Shown piece after piece: positions 52,959 through 63,269 of a stretch of DNA of 64,000 nucleotides; position 1 is the first letter of the stretch, and every line of letters starts with the position of its first letter. The position numbers were made by a program, and so were the translations under genes. Source of the DNA: Gillisia limnaea DSM 15749 (GTDB lineage: Bacteria > Bacteroidota > Bacteroidia > Flavobacteriales > Flavobacteriaceae); the NCBI RefSeq assembly GCF_000243235.1, contig NZ_JH594606.1:2980255-3044254 (forward strand), given 5' to 3'. Below the pieces are notes generated by a model, which worked only from the letters and a program-made list of their open reading frames with translations, had not been told where the DNA came from and did no database searches.

Positions 52959-53870
52959 TTAAACTTCCTTCACCACAAAAAAACCGTCATTTCCCTGAGA
53001 TTGGTATAGTGGCATAAAGATATATGCATCCCATTCGCTCCTTACTTCCTTTCCGTTTTTTATGGCAAGAAATTCTCCTTTAGTTATTTTCTGAAAATTT
53101 TCAAAACCAGGTTGCATTTTAAATGTATTTCCATCCTCCAGTCCGTACCTGTGAATTATTTCAAATGTTTTTTGAGTTGGCGCATTCTTCTTCGCAAAAT
53201 TATCAACACAATCAGGATAGCACGAGATTTTAGTTAGATCTAAATCACAAGCTTCTTTTAAGGCAAGCCATATTAAACCTTCATGATTTTCTACAGAGGT
53301 TTTATGAGTGTGTTGCCCTGCTTCAAATGTAAAACCGGTAAGGCCTGTTCTGCTTAAATAATGGTCAATGGCACCATAAACTATATCGCTGAATCCTCTC
53401 ACAATGTAAGTAGGGAAATTATGGGCCCAGGCATCATTGTCATTAACCACCTGAACAGAAATATAAGGAAGGCTGTTTGAAGAGGTAGTATGGCAATCGA
53501 GAAAATATCTTTTAGTAAAATTCTTTTCAGGATGCTGTTCCAAGAGGGCTATGATCTCAAACATTTCCCGCTGCTCATGTGATTCCTTTATTTTATTTTT
53601 TATGCTTTCTTCTTTCCAGGTCCGGTTAAGATCTTCATCAATATAGCGCTGGTTTGTTTCCAGAGCTTTTTTATTGCCGGCCACACCAAGGATAGTTCCT
53701 TTAATTTGAGGTTTAACCGCTTTAAGTTCAGCAAAAACCCTTTCCAGTGCCTGCACTCCGCTGGGTTCATTCCCGTGGACCCCGGCTGTTATAAAGAGCA
53801 AAGGGCCATTTTTGCCACTGCTGTATTTTCCAATGATCCTAGCAGGATCGTCCATTTTTTCGTTCCCCAT
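52959..53870 (-). CDS. Succinylglutamate desuccinylase / aspartoacylase family zinc hydrolase
   Basis: A 303-residue M14-like zinc amidohydrolase. Zinc ligands are in ITAGVHGNEPSGVQALERV (His and Glu), and the third histidine in FLDCHTTSS; the catalytic glutamate lies in FTFEAGQHTHKTS. Family members remove acyl groups from amino acids (succinylglutamate, N-acetylaspartate). It is the last gene of a three-gene operon, 21 bp after the ATP-grasp gene, and the arginine-catabolism genes usually paired with AstE are absent, so another substrate made by the operon is likely. Confidence 0.88.
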   Translation of the reverse strand: MGNEKMDDPARIIGKYSSGKNGPLLFITAGVHGNEPSGVQALERVFAELKAVKPQIKGTILGVAGNKKALETNQRYIDEDLNRTWKEESIKNKIKESHEQREMFEIIALLEQHPEKNFTKRYFLDCHTTSSNSLPYISVQVVNDNDAWAHNFPTYIVRGFSDIVYGAIDHYLSRTGLTGFTFEAGQHTHKTSVENHEGLIWLALKEACDLDLTKISCYPDCVDNFAKKNAPTQKTFEIIHRYGLEDGNTFKMQPGFENFQKITKGEFLAIKNGKEVRSEWDAYIFMPLYQSQGNDGFFVVKEV

Positions 53871-53891
53871 AATATCTTTTTCTGAATCACA

Positions 53892-54941
53892 TTAATCCAT
53901 CGTTGCCAATTCCCTGTTGGAAATTTTATTTCCATAGTGTTTTTTGTACTCCAGTTTTCTCTCAATGGCTTTTACCACCACATCCGAAAAATCTGATAAT
54001 CCTACGTCGGGAAAGCGATCCATTCCACCCGGACTTAACACGTTGATCTCGATTAATTTATCTTTTACGATATCAAGCCCCACGAAAAACAATCCGTCCC
54101 TTATAAGTTTTGGAGCTACCACCTCAACAATCTTTTTCATGTCATCTGTCAATGGGCTAATTTCTGTAGTTGCTCCCTGGGAAATATTGCTTCTAAATTC
54201 CCCTTCACTGCTTATTCTTCTAATAACTCCAATCTTCCCATCTTTTTCCATTACTTTTCCATTCATAAGCAATACCCTAACATCTCCATCTTTAACCCCG
54301 GGTAAGAATTCCTGAGCAATAATATAACCTTCGCCAGAAAGGGTTTCAATGATCTGGTTCAGATTTTTTTCATTTTTATCTATTAAATATACCCCTCTCC
54401 CTCCCGATCCTTCAAGAGGTTTAAGAACCATTTTCTTTTTATGATCTTCAAAGAATTTCAGAATATCTTCTTTATTTCTGGTTATAAGCGACGCGGGTTT
54501 AATACTTGCAGGTAATTCTTCAAAATATAATTTATCTATAAAAGCGTTGGATAATCCAAATGCGTCATTAAGGACCAGTACTCCTTCTTGTTGAACCATT
54601 CGCCCAAATGCAACTCCGGAATGTTCTGCCCATTCCCGCCCAGATTCTTCTTCGGTGGGATTATTACGTATAAAAAGCACATCCAGATCTTTTGTATTAA
54701 TTTTTTCCTGCTTTGCCTTATCGCCTTGTAATATTTCGATAAAATCCTGTGCTGTTTTAGGTTCGGCATTTTTAGGTAAACTCGTCACGATAACAGATAA
54801 TTCCTGCTTGTTGGTGTAATTAAAATCTCCCACTCCCATTACAAAAACCTGATGCTTCCGCTTTCGCGCTTCATGCATTATATAAGCAGTAGTACCGCAT
54901 TTCTCGGTTTCAACACTGTTTACAACAAAACATATTTTCAT
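53892..54941 (-). CDS. Glutathione-synthetase-like ATP-grasp ligase
   Basis: A 349-residue ATP-grasp enzyme resembling GshB. The nucleotide-binding loop is MVLKPLEGSGGRGVYLI (about residue 170), followed by the family strand GDVRVLLMNGKV, and the metal-binding end GLDIVKDKLIEINVLSPGGM. Such enzymes form an amide bond between a carboxylate and an amine with ATP hydrolysis. The gene start overlaps the DUF1704 stop by 4 bp (ATGA type), and the AstE-like gene follows after 21 bp. No gamma-glutamylcysteine synthetase is nearby, so glutathione synthesis is not the obvious role. Confidence 0.9.
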   Translation of the reverse strand: MKICFVVNSVETEKCGTTAYIMHEARKRKHQVFVMGVGDFNYTNKQELSVIVTSLPKNAEPKTAQDFIEILQGDKAKQEKINTKDLDVLFIRNNPTEEESGREWAEHSGVAFGRMVQQEGVLVLNDAFGLSNAFIDKLYFEELPASIKPASLITRNKEDILKFFEDHKKKMVLKPLEGSGGRGVYLIDKNEKNLNQIIETLSGEGYIIAQEFLPGVKDGDVRVLLMNGKVMEKDGKIGVIRRISSEGEFRSNISQGATTEISPLTDDMKKIVEVVAPKLIRDGLFFVGLDIVKDKLIEINVLSPGGMDRFPDVGLSDFSDVVVKAIERKLEYKKHYGNKISNRELATMD

Positions 54942-56800
54942 GTGCTTATCATTTTGGATAGAGGTAATCCCTCTCTGATTAAATTTAATTTCTCTGTTAC
55001 ATTTTCGGTTAATAAGTAGCTGGGACGTAACACTCCCGGTTTTAGAATTCCTCTGTCTGTTAATTCTTTTATTATGCTGATATGCTTTATTCCAAATTTT
55101 CCTGCTAAAAGGGGTTCATATTCGCCACCCTCCTGTAAATATTTTCGTAATTCTACCAATCCCTTTAAATAAATAATGTCTTTTAAAAATCCACCTCCCT
55201 GCATAATTCTCGACGTAATGTTAAAAGACCGTATTGGGGTAAAACCATATTCATTTTTCAGCAGGTTAAAAATCCCTCTAAAATCTGCACCATCCATTAA
55301 AGCATTTCCTGCTATTACCCGGCCTGCGAGGGTTCGTAACCGGTTTGGTGATAAACCATCTACCAAATATTCAGACATTACAGCTAATCCTTCCTGTAGC
55401 GGATCGTAATCTGCCAGACCTATACATAATTGCTGTAAAGGTTGACGGCTTCCATTATGATAGGTTAATACGTGTGTTCCCACTTCGTGCTGAATCAAGG
55501 CTTGAGCCTCTTTCTCATTCATCTTATAATCTTCAGGAATATAGAGTTCCCCCTGGGAAACCATCATAATATTTACATCTTTCCGGATGTGTACTTTGCA
55601 TTTAAAATTATCATCCTGCTGTGAAAAATAGTCAAACTCTTTTCTTGCAAGGCTGCTAAAACCTTTAGAATCTATAATATCCAGGGATTTGGTTTCGGTT
55701 ACCTCTTCCACCTCATTTAACAGGTTTTTAGCTTCACTAAATAAAATTTTATCTACCCCTTTGTACAGGCGAATACTGTTATAAAAGAAATTACGGGTGC
55801 CGCGCTCGTTGAGCATGGTTATTTGCTGATCGAGCTCTTCCCGTTTTTCCCGAAATAAATAAGACATGGCAGGATCATCAATCTCTTCTATTTTTAAATT
55901 GAAAAGATCTCTTTTTAGAACATCCGGATCAATAGGTAAGATCCGGTAATGGTAATCCAGAATTTTTTCATACTTACTTTCAAAAAAGGTCTTTTTGATA
56001 TTGTATATATTAGAAGGGGATACCAACCACAAAAATTGGTAACTAGTTTCTATTTGAGCTAACTTTTTATCTATTTCAAAAACTTTCTCTTTGAGATATT
56101 TGGGCCCCAGAGAATTGTAACTTGCCGCTACAAACGAGGTTTGTACCCTTACATAATCATAGATAAATTTCTTGATTGCAGCAATCACAAAATCCCTGAA
56201 ATTTCTAAAAAAAACAGGATATAACTCGCCTTTTTCATTTCTGAACACCGGAGGTATTTCCAGGCTTACAATTAAAGCTCCGCAAAGTTTCGCTTTTTCC
56301 AGGTCCATTACTGGTGGTGAATTCTCTGCATGCCTGTGAGGGGTGTCTTTAATTTTTGCCTGTAAATACAAACCTGAAAATTTTGTATTTATCTCCTCCA
56401 ACTCCTTTTTTAAAATTTCCAGGGTAGAGGAAAGCTTTTTTTCAGGCCCTTTTATTTGGAATACATTGCTTCCAGGTTCACCGGAGTAAACTTCTAAGAG
56501 CATATATGTTGTGAAGATGGGAGAAAGTTTATTGCTTAATTCATAAACAAGTTTTTTATACCCTTCAAATTCTTCATCTCCAATAATAAGGTAACTTGCT
56601 TTACTGTGAACAATTCTGGAGGTGCCTTTATCATTTTTCTTTTTCCTATATAGTACCAGGTAAGGCACTTCTTTTTCAATATGTAATTTCCCACCGCCGG
56701 GTAAATTCGCATTTAATTCATCAACATCTTCCAGATTTGTTAAAATTTGCTTAATCGATTTATCAGAAATTCTTGAAATCTCAAGCATCGGGGTTGCCAT
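54938..56800 (-). CDS. DUF1704 zinc peptidase with QEGLA motif
   Basis: A 620-residue protein of the family annotated flavohemoglobin expression-modulating QEGLA motif protein. The zinc motif HExxxH is HEVGTH at residues 438-443, and QEGLA is at 469-473 with Glu470 as the probable third ligand. A conserved region MSQGELYIPEDYKMNEKEAQ precedes it. The family includes the eukaryotic MATCAP proteins, which cut the C-terminal tyrosine from tubulin, so peptidase activity is expected. It is the first gene of an operon with an ATP-grasp ligase and an AstE-like hydrolase. The 559-bp region upstream should hold the promoter. Confidence 0.88.
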   Translation of the reverse strand: MATPMLEISRISDKSIKQILTNLEDVDELNANLPGGGKLHIEKEVPYLVLYRKKKNDKGTSRIVHSKASYLIIGDEEFEGYKKLVYELSNKLSPIFTTYMLLEVYSGEPGSNVFQIKGPEKKLSSTLEILKKELEEINTKFSGLYLQAKIKDTPHRHAENSPPVMDLEKAKLCGALIVSLEIPPVFRNEKGELYPVFFRNFRDFVIAAIKKFIYDYVRVQTSFVAASYNSLGPKYLKEKVFEIDKKLAQIETSYQFLWLVSPSNIYNIKKTFFESKYEKILDYHYRILPIDPDVLKRDLFNLKIEEIDDPAMSYLFREKREELDQQITMLNERGTRNFFYNSIRLYKGVDKILFSEAKNLLNEVEEVTETKSLDIIDSKGFSSLARKEFDYFSQQDDNFKCKVHIRKDVNIMMVSQGELYIPEDYKMNEKEAQALIQHEVGTHVLTYHNGSRQPLQQLCIGLADYDPLQEGLAVMSEYLVDGLSPNRLRTLAGRVIAGNALMDGADFRGIFNLLKNEYGFTPIRSFNITSRIMQGGGFLKDIIYLKGLVELRKYLQEGGEYEPLLAGKFGIKHISIIKELTDRGILKPGVLRPSYLLTENVTEKLNLIREGLPLSKMIST

Positions 56801-57359
56801 TTTAGTTAAAATTTTAAAATGTGATTTATTAGTATCTAATTATGACTTTGAACAGAGTGTCTTCGGGTTAAAACGCCCTCTTTTAAATAATGAAATTTAG
56901 AACATTTATGAAGCTTAAAATTGAAGATGATCTACTTTGGGTTTTATTTATGAAAGCGGAGTAGTCTTTTAAATTTCTTTAAGGAATTGGTAAGAGTTGG
57001 AAATTAGAATATCGAAACCCGTGTAGCTGCTGAATGGTGCGTATTAGAATAAACTGGGACCTATCATTGAAGCCTTTTTTTAGATCTCTACTTCAACAAT
57101 TTAATTGTAGAATCAGTTTAAATTGGAAGCCAGGTTATAGTACACAGCCCTTATTTATAATTTTTATAAATAAAGAAAAAAATGAATATTCTTTTTAATA
57201 TCAATTACCTTGGAGCTTTCTCAGAAGCTAATCGATTACGGTATTAATGAATCGACCTTTTAAAACAGCTTTGGAAAATAAAATATTTGAATTTTGGTAA
57301 GGAATTCAAAAAAATAAATAACCTGGAAAGATTAATTATTTACCTATAAAACAATAAAG
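56801..57359. other. Intergenic region, 559 bp, divergent
   Basis: Should contain the promoters of the DUF1704 operon and of the CDGSH gene. It is AT-rich. A perfect 10-bp inverted repeat, TTATTTATAA (57151-57160) and TTATAAATAA (57164-57173), forms a tight all-AT hairpin. No dispersed repeat or gene is visible. Confidence 0.55.
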
Positions 57360-57581
57360 ATGGCTAAAACAAAAATTACAGTTAACAATAACGGATCGCT
57401 TATAATCGCAGGTGATTTTGAAATGCAGGATAAAAACGGAAATATATATGACCTTGGAGGCCGGGAGGCAGTATCTCTTTGCCGTTGTGGTTTTTCTAAA
57501 AACAAACCTTTTTGCGATGGTTCCCATAAAGGCCATTTTGAACACGAAGCTGTGGCTTTCGACCTTCCGCCTAAAAAATAA
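57360..57581 (+). CDS. CDGSH iron-sulfur domain protein
   Basis: A 73-residue protein of the mitoNEET-like type, with the complete 2Fe-2S motif CRCGFSKNKPFCDGSHKG, in which Cys41, Cys43, Cys52 and His56 are the ligands. The N-terminus (KTKITVNNNGSLIIAGDFEM) is the usual strand region of the short bacterial form. Redox or cluster transfer roles are suggested for the family. It stands alone between the divergent DUF1704 operon and katG. Confidence 0.95.
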   Translation: MAKTKITVNNNGSLIIAGDFEMQDKNGNIYDLGGREAVSLCRCGFSKNKPFCDGSHKGHFEHEAVAFDLPPKK

Positions 57582-57639
57582 CCGAATCAGAATAATATCC
57601 GGGATGAATTTCAATCCCAAAATTTTGTTTAATTCTTCA

Positions 57640-57741
57640 TTGCATGCCCGTGCATCGCAGGCAGGCTAGTGAGTCGCATGTGATATTTTATTGAAATTCC
57701 GGATGATTTTCCTATTACTGGTCTTTGAGCAGGTATGAGGC
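57640..57741 (+). repeat. Dispersed repeat module B, degenerate copy
   Basis: GCATGCCCGTGCATCGCAGG, then TATTTTATTGAAATTCCGG, then TGATTTTCCTATTACTGG and TTTGAGCAGGTATGAGG. The order is that of module B with many changes. Confidence 0.55.
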
Positions 57742-57751
57742 AATAAATTTT

Positions 57752-57859
57752 ATTCCCTCGTTGAGGGTTTAATTCCCCGTGGCCTGAATGAAATTTATTT
57801 CATTCATTCAGGCTGGCTTGCCCGTACCCTTCGGGCGGGCCCACGAAGTTCTTGATTTT
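57752..57859 (+). repeat. Dispersed repeat module A, composite copy
   Basis: TTCCCTCGTTGAGGGTTTAA, then GCCTGAATGAAAT with ATTTCATTCATTCAGGC (nearly perfect inverted repeat), then GCCCGTACCCTTCGGGCGGG, ending CCCACGAAGTTCTTGATTTT. Block order matches 40366 and 44044. Confidence 0.8.
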
Positions 57860-57927
57860 TATGGATTTACTGTTAGCTTCAAGTAGCTCTGTTTGCTTTG
57901 ACGACTTTTAAGATCGATACTTTTTCT

Positions 57928-60303
<2,376 letters not shown>

Positions 60304-60340
60304 TCTATATGGCCTTATAGAAGCTTTAAAATGTATGATA

Positions 60341-60372
60341 AAAGGTGATCCGGAAACGGGTCACCTTTTTTT
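60341..60372 (+). terminator. Rho-independent terminator after katG
   Basis: GGTGATCC and GGGTCACC pair over eight bases (one G-U) around a GGAAAC loop, extended by an A-run before and a T-run after. It lies 37 bp downstream of the katG stop. The A-run also lets it serve the convergent kinase gene. Confidence 0.9.
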
Positions 60373-60384
60373 ATCCTAATAGAA

Positions 60385-60490
60385 TGGTTTAAACCTTCTA
60401 TGCCCGCTCGTCCAGTTCGTGGAGAATTTTCTAGAAGTTCTTAAGGTTTTTTCCTTCATAATACCTAATGAACATTCTTCGAGGCTATTG
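60385..60490 (+). repeat. Dispersed repeat, degenerate copy
   Basis: GGTTTAAACCTTCTATGCCC, then GAGAATTTTCTAGAAGTTC, then GGTTTTTTCCTTCATAATAC, then TGAACATTCTTCGAGG. Block order follows module B with many substitutions. Confidence 0.5.
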
Positions 60491-60632
60491 ATTTTCTATT
60501 TAATCTGTTTCTTTAGGTTCACCTATTCCTTAAATAGATTTATTCCTAAGATTTTCTTGAGCAGGAAGTTATGATTTTAGTTGATCTATTTCAGAAAAGT
60601 GCGATTCGAAACCCTACACGGGAGTTTGTTTA

Positions 60633-63008
60633 TTACTGCTTTACCATTGCTGCTCCCTCAAGCAACCGGATTATTTTTACATACAATCGGTCTTTATGAA
60701 CTGGTTTGGCAAGATAATCGTCCATTCCAATGCGTATCACCCGCTGTTTGGTACTTTCCATAACATCTGCCGTTACGGCAATTATAGGGATATTTTTATT
60801 TTTCGCTCCGGCATCGCCCTTTCGTATCGTTATACAGGCTTCATAACCATCCATTACAGGCATTTGTAAATCCATCAAAATAAGATCAAACGATTCTTCT
60901 TTAAGTTTTTCCAATCCTTCAGCACCATTACTGGCGAAACTAAATTGCGTGCCTTTCCATTTTTTGAAGATCATTTTCAGGACCATTTGGTTGATTGGAT
61001 CATCTTCAACTACCAAAATCTTGCTTCCCAGTAAATCGTAGCTGTCAGTAGGAAATTGCTTTTCCGTAACTATGGGTTTTGGTGCCAGGGGATAAGAAAG
61101 TTTTAGGGTGCAGGTAGTTCCCGATCCCTGGTTACTTTCCATGTGTATCATCCCATGGTGCATATCTACCAATACTTTTATAATGTATAAGCCCAAACCA
61201 AGACCACCGTATTTTCTTTTATTATTGATACTTTCCTGGGTAAGAGACTCGAAGATAGTCTCCATCTTATCTTTTGGGATCCCAATTCCGGTATCTGAAA
61301 CCCGGAGGGTAAGTTCCAATGTTTCATTTTGGCCTATACTGGTTTCAAGGTATACCTGCACTTTGCCTTCCGGAGTGAATTTTACAGCATTATCCAGGAT
61401 ATTATTAACGATTTGAGCCAGCCTGTTGGCATCGCCAATAACGAATCCCGAAACTTGATTTTTTATGATATGTTCAAACGCCAGACCTTTTTCTTCCGCC
61501 TGATTTTTATAGCTTAATTGTAATTCTTTCAATATTTCCAAAGGATCAAAAATCTCCTTTTCAAGGTTCAATTCTCCTTTCTCTATTTTTGAAAAATCCA
61601 GGATGTCGTTAATAAGATTGAGAAGCCGTACCGAAGAAGCCTTGATCACATTTGAAGTGTTTTTCACCTTTTGGTTTTCAGCTTCAAAAGCCATAGAATC
61701 TGCGAGGCCCATGATTGCATTGAGGGGAGTGCGCAGTTCGTGGCTTAAATTAGATAAGAAATAGGATTTAAGCTCATTCATTTCCTGCAGGCGTATCAGC
61801 GCCAGCCGCTGTAATTCTTCCTTCTCACTTTTTAGTTTTTTAATCCGGTTAGCCATAGAAAGCGAAAGGAAGATAATTTCCAGTCCCGTTCCCAGCTTTG
61901 CACTGTTTTGGGTGAGGAAGGTATTTGGTAAAACACTAAGATTGTTCAGAATAAAGATTACAAACCCCAGAATAAGGAAAAATATACCGATGAGGAAGAA
62001 TTTGTCAACTACTATTTTTTTGGAAAATAGCAGGATCACAGATACCAGGATCGCTACCAAAACTCCCAGACCCAGAACATTCACCGTAGGATAGGAAAAT
62101 GCCGGAACTTCAGGCACAAATACTACTGCCACCAGTAAAAGCCCCAGGCAGATGTATATCCCATTAAAAATCTTAGGCAGAAAACTGCTGCTCTGCTTAA
62201 TGTTTAAATATACCTCTGAATACTTGCCAAGAAAGGCTCCTGAAATAATGGCGAACAAAACTACGGAATGATTAGAGAACCAGCCTCCACCGGGTTCAAA
62301 ATATTGGTTAAAATAACCATCCAGGGAGAATTGTAAAAGGCCAACAGTGATTACATAGAAACTGTAAAACAAAAAACTCCTTTCCCCAAGGGCAAAAAAG
62401 AAAAACAGGTAAATAATCGCAGCGATCAATAAAATTCCGAAAAAGATACCAAATACTAATTGCTCGAAATAAGTGATCTTTAAAAGGCTGGAAGCATTAT
62501 GTAAATTAAGCGGTAGATTTAAAACTTCCCCGTCGTTCTCATAATGAATATAGATTTCTAGGGTCTCTTCGGAAGGAAGTTGTAATTCGAAAATTGTTTT
62601 ACGGTGATCGAAACTGCGATCTGAAAAAGCCATTTTATCCCCGCTTTGCTGTCTTTGAATTTCTCCCGAAGTACCTATACTAAAAAGCTCAACCTTGTCT
62701 GTAATAGGACGGGCGGTTTCAAGATAATAGGTAAAATTTTCAGCAGTATTGTTTGTCATTGTAAACTTTACCCAATACTGGTCTTTAGTAAAACCAATAT
62801 TCGGGTTTTCAGAACCTATAGGCCTAAAATCAAGGTTTTTAGGATTTTTCCGAACTTCTTCAAGCGTGTAAATTTGCTGTCCTGCATTGGCAAAAACGGC
62901 ATATTCATGAAGTGAAATAGTTTCAGAAAGCGGTTGCGCCTGGTAGGAGTTCTGGGCATTTATCTGAAGCGCAAAAAGAATTAAAAACAGAAGGCTGCCA
63001 TAATTCAT
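60633..63008 (-). CDS. Hybrid sensor kinase/response regulator with 7TMR-DISM sensor
   Basis: 791 residues from the ATG at 63008, which begins a normal signal peptide (MNYGSLLFLILFALQINAQ); an upstream ATG at 63053 would disturb it. The periplasmic part (about 20-165) is a 7TMR-DISM extracellular domain with NIGFTKDQYWVKFTMTN. Seven membrane helices follow (about 175-375). The kinase core has the histidine in FLSNLSHELRTPLNAIMG, NRLAQIVNNILDNAVKFT and YGGLGLGLYIIKVLVDMH. A C-terminal receiver domain (about 665-780) has VEDDPINQ, the acceptor in LILMDLQMPVMDG, and DYLAKPV. No output gene is adjacent, so it probably passes the phosphate on to a separate regulator or through a phosphorelay. Confidence 0.93.
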   Translation of the reverse strand: MNYGSLLFLILFALQINAQNSYQAQPLSETISLHEYAVFANAGQQIYTLEEVRKNPKNLDFRPIGSENPNIGFTKDQYWVKFTMTNNTAENFTYYLETARPITDKVELFSIGTSGEIQRQQSGDKMAFSDRSFDHRKTIFELQLPSEETLEIYIHYENDGEVLNLPLNLHNASSLLKITYFEQLVFGIFFGILLIAAIIYLFFFFALGERSFLFYSFYVITVGLLQFSLDGYFNQYFEPGGGWFSNHSVVLFAIISGAFLGKYSEVYLNIKQSSSFLPKIFNGIYICLGLLLVAVVFVPEVPAFSYPTVNVLGLGVLVAILVSVILLFSKKIVVDKFFLIGIFFLILGFVIFILNNLSVLPNTFLTQNSAKLGTGLEIIFLSLSMANRIKKLKSEKEELQRLALIRLQEMNELKSYFLSNLSHELRTPLNAIMGLADSMAFEAENQKVKNTSNVIKASSVRLLNLINDILDFSKIEKGELNLEKEIFDPLEILKELQLSYKNQAEEKGLAFEHIIKNQVSGFVIGDANRLAQIVNNILDNAVKFTPEGKVQVYLETSIGQNETLELTLRVSDTGIGIPKDKMETIFESLTQESINNKRKYGGLGLGLYIIKVLVDMHHGMIHMESNQGSGTTCTLKLSYPLAPKPIVTEKQFPTDSYDLLGSKILVVEDDPINQMVLKMIFKKWKGTQFSFASNGAEGLEKLKEESFDLILMDLQMPVMDGYEACITIRKGDAGAKNKNIPIIAVTADVMESTKQRVIRIGMDDYLAKPVHKDRLYVKIIRLLEGAAMVKQ

Positions 63009-63269
63009 GACCAATTTTGCACCTGAGTAGGGTTGGGGTAGGTATAGGGCCAAAGAAAATAGGTTTATTGGGTTTATTTCTGATTTCTAAGATAGAAATT
63101 AATACTCAAACCAGAAACTTTTTCCTATTGACCATAATCTAAAAAAAACACAGTGCTTTTCCGAAGTAAAATAAGGCTGGAAATTGCAATTATATGGCAT
63201 GTAGGCAGGCACCTTCAATTAAAGCCTATTTTAAAAATCCTAAAGTATTTAAACTGAAGCTCAGCATAT

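Larger units (their letters stand above)
60304..60632. other. Intergenic region after katG, 329 bp
   Basis: Convergent region. It holds the katG terminator (60341-60372) and a degenerate dispersed repeat (60385-60490). Nothing else is recognisable. Confidence 0.65.

Noticed and set aside
57601-57618. GGGAT and ATCCC hairpin as a terminator for the CDGSH gene
   Set aside because: Only five base pairs with an eight-base loop; the following T content is weak.
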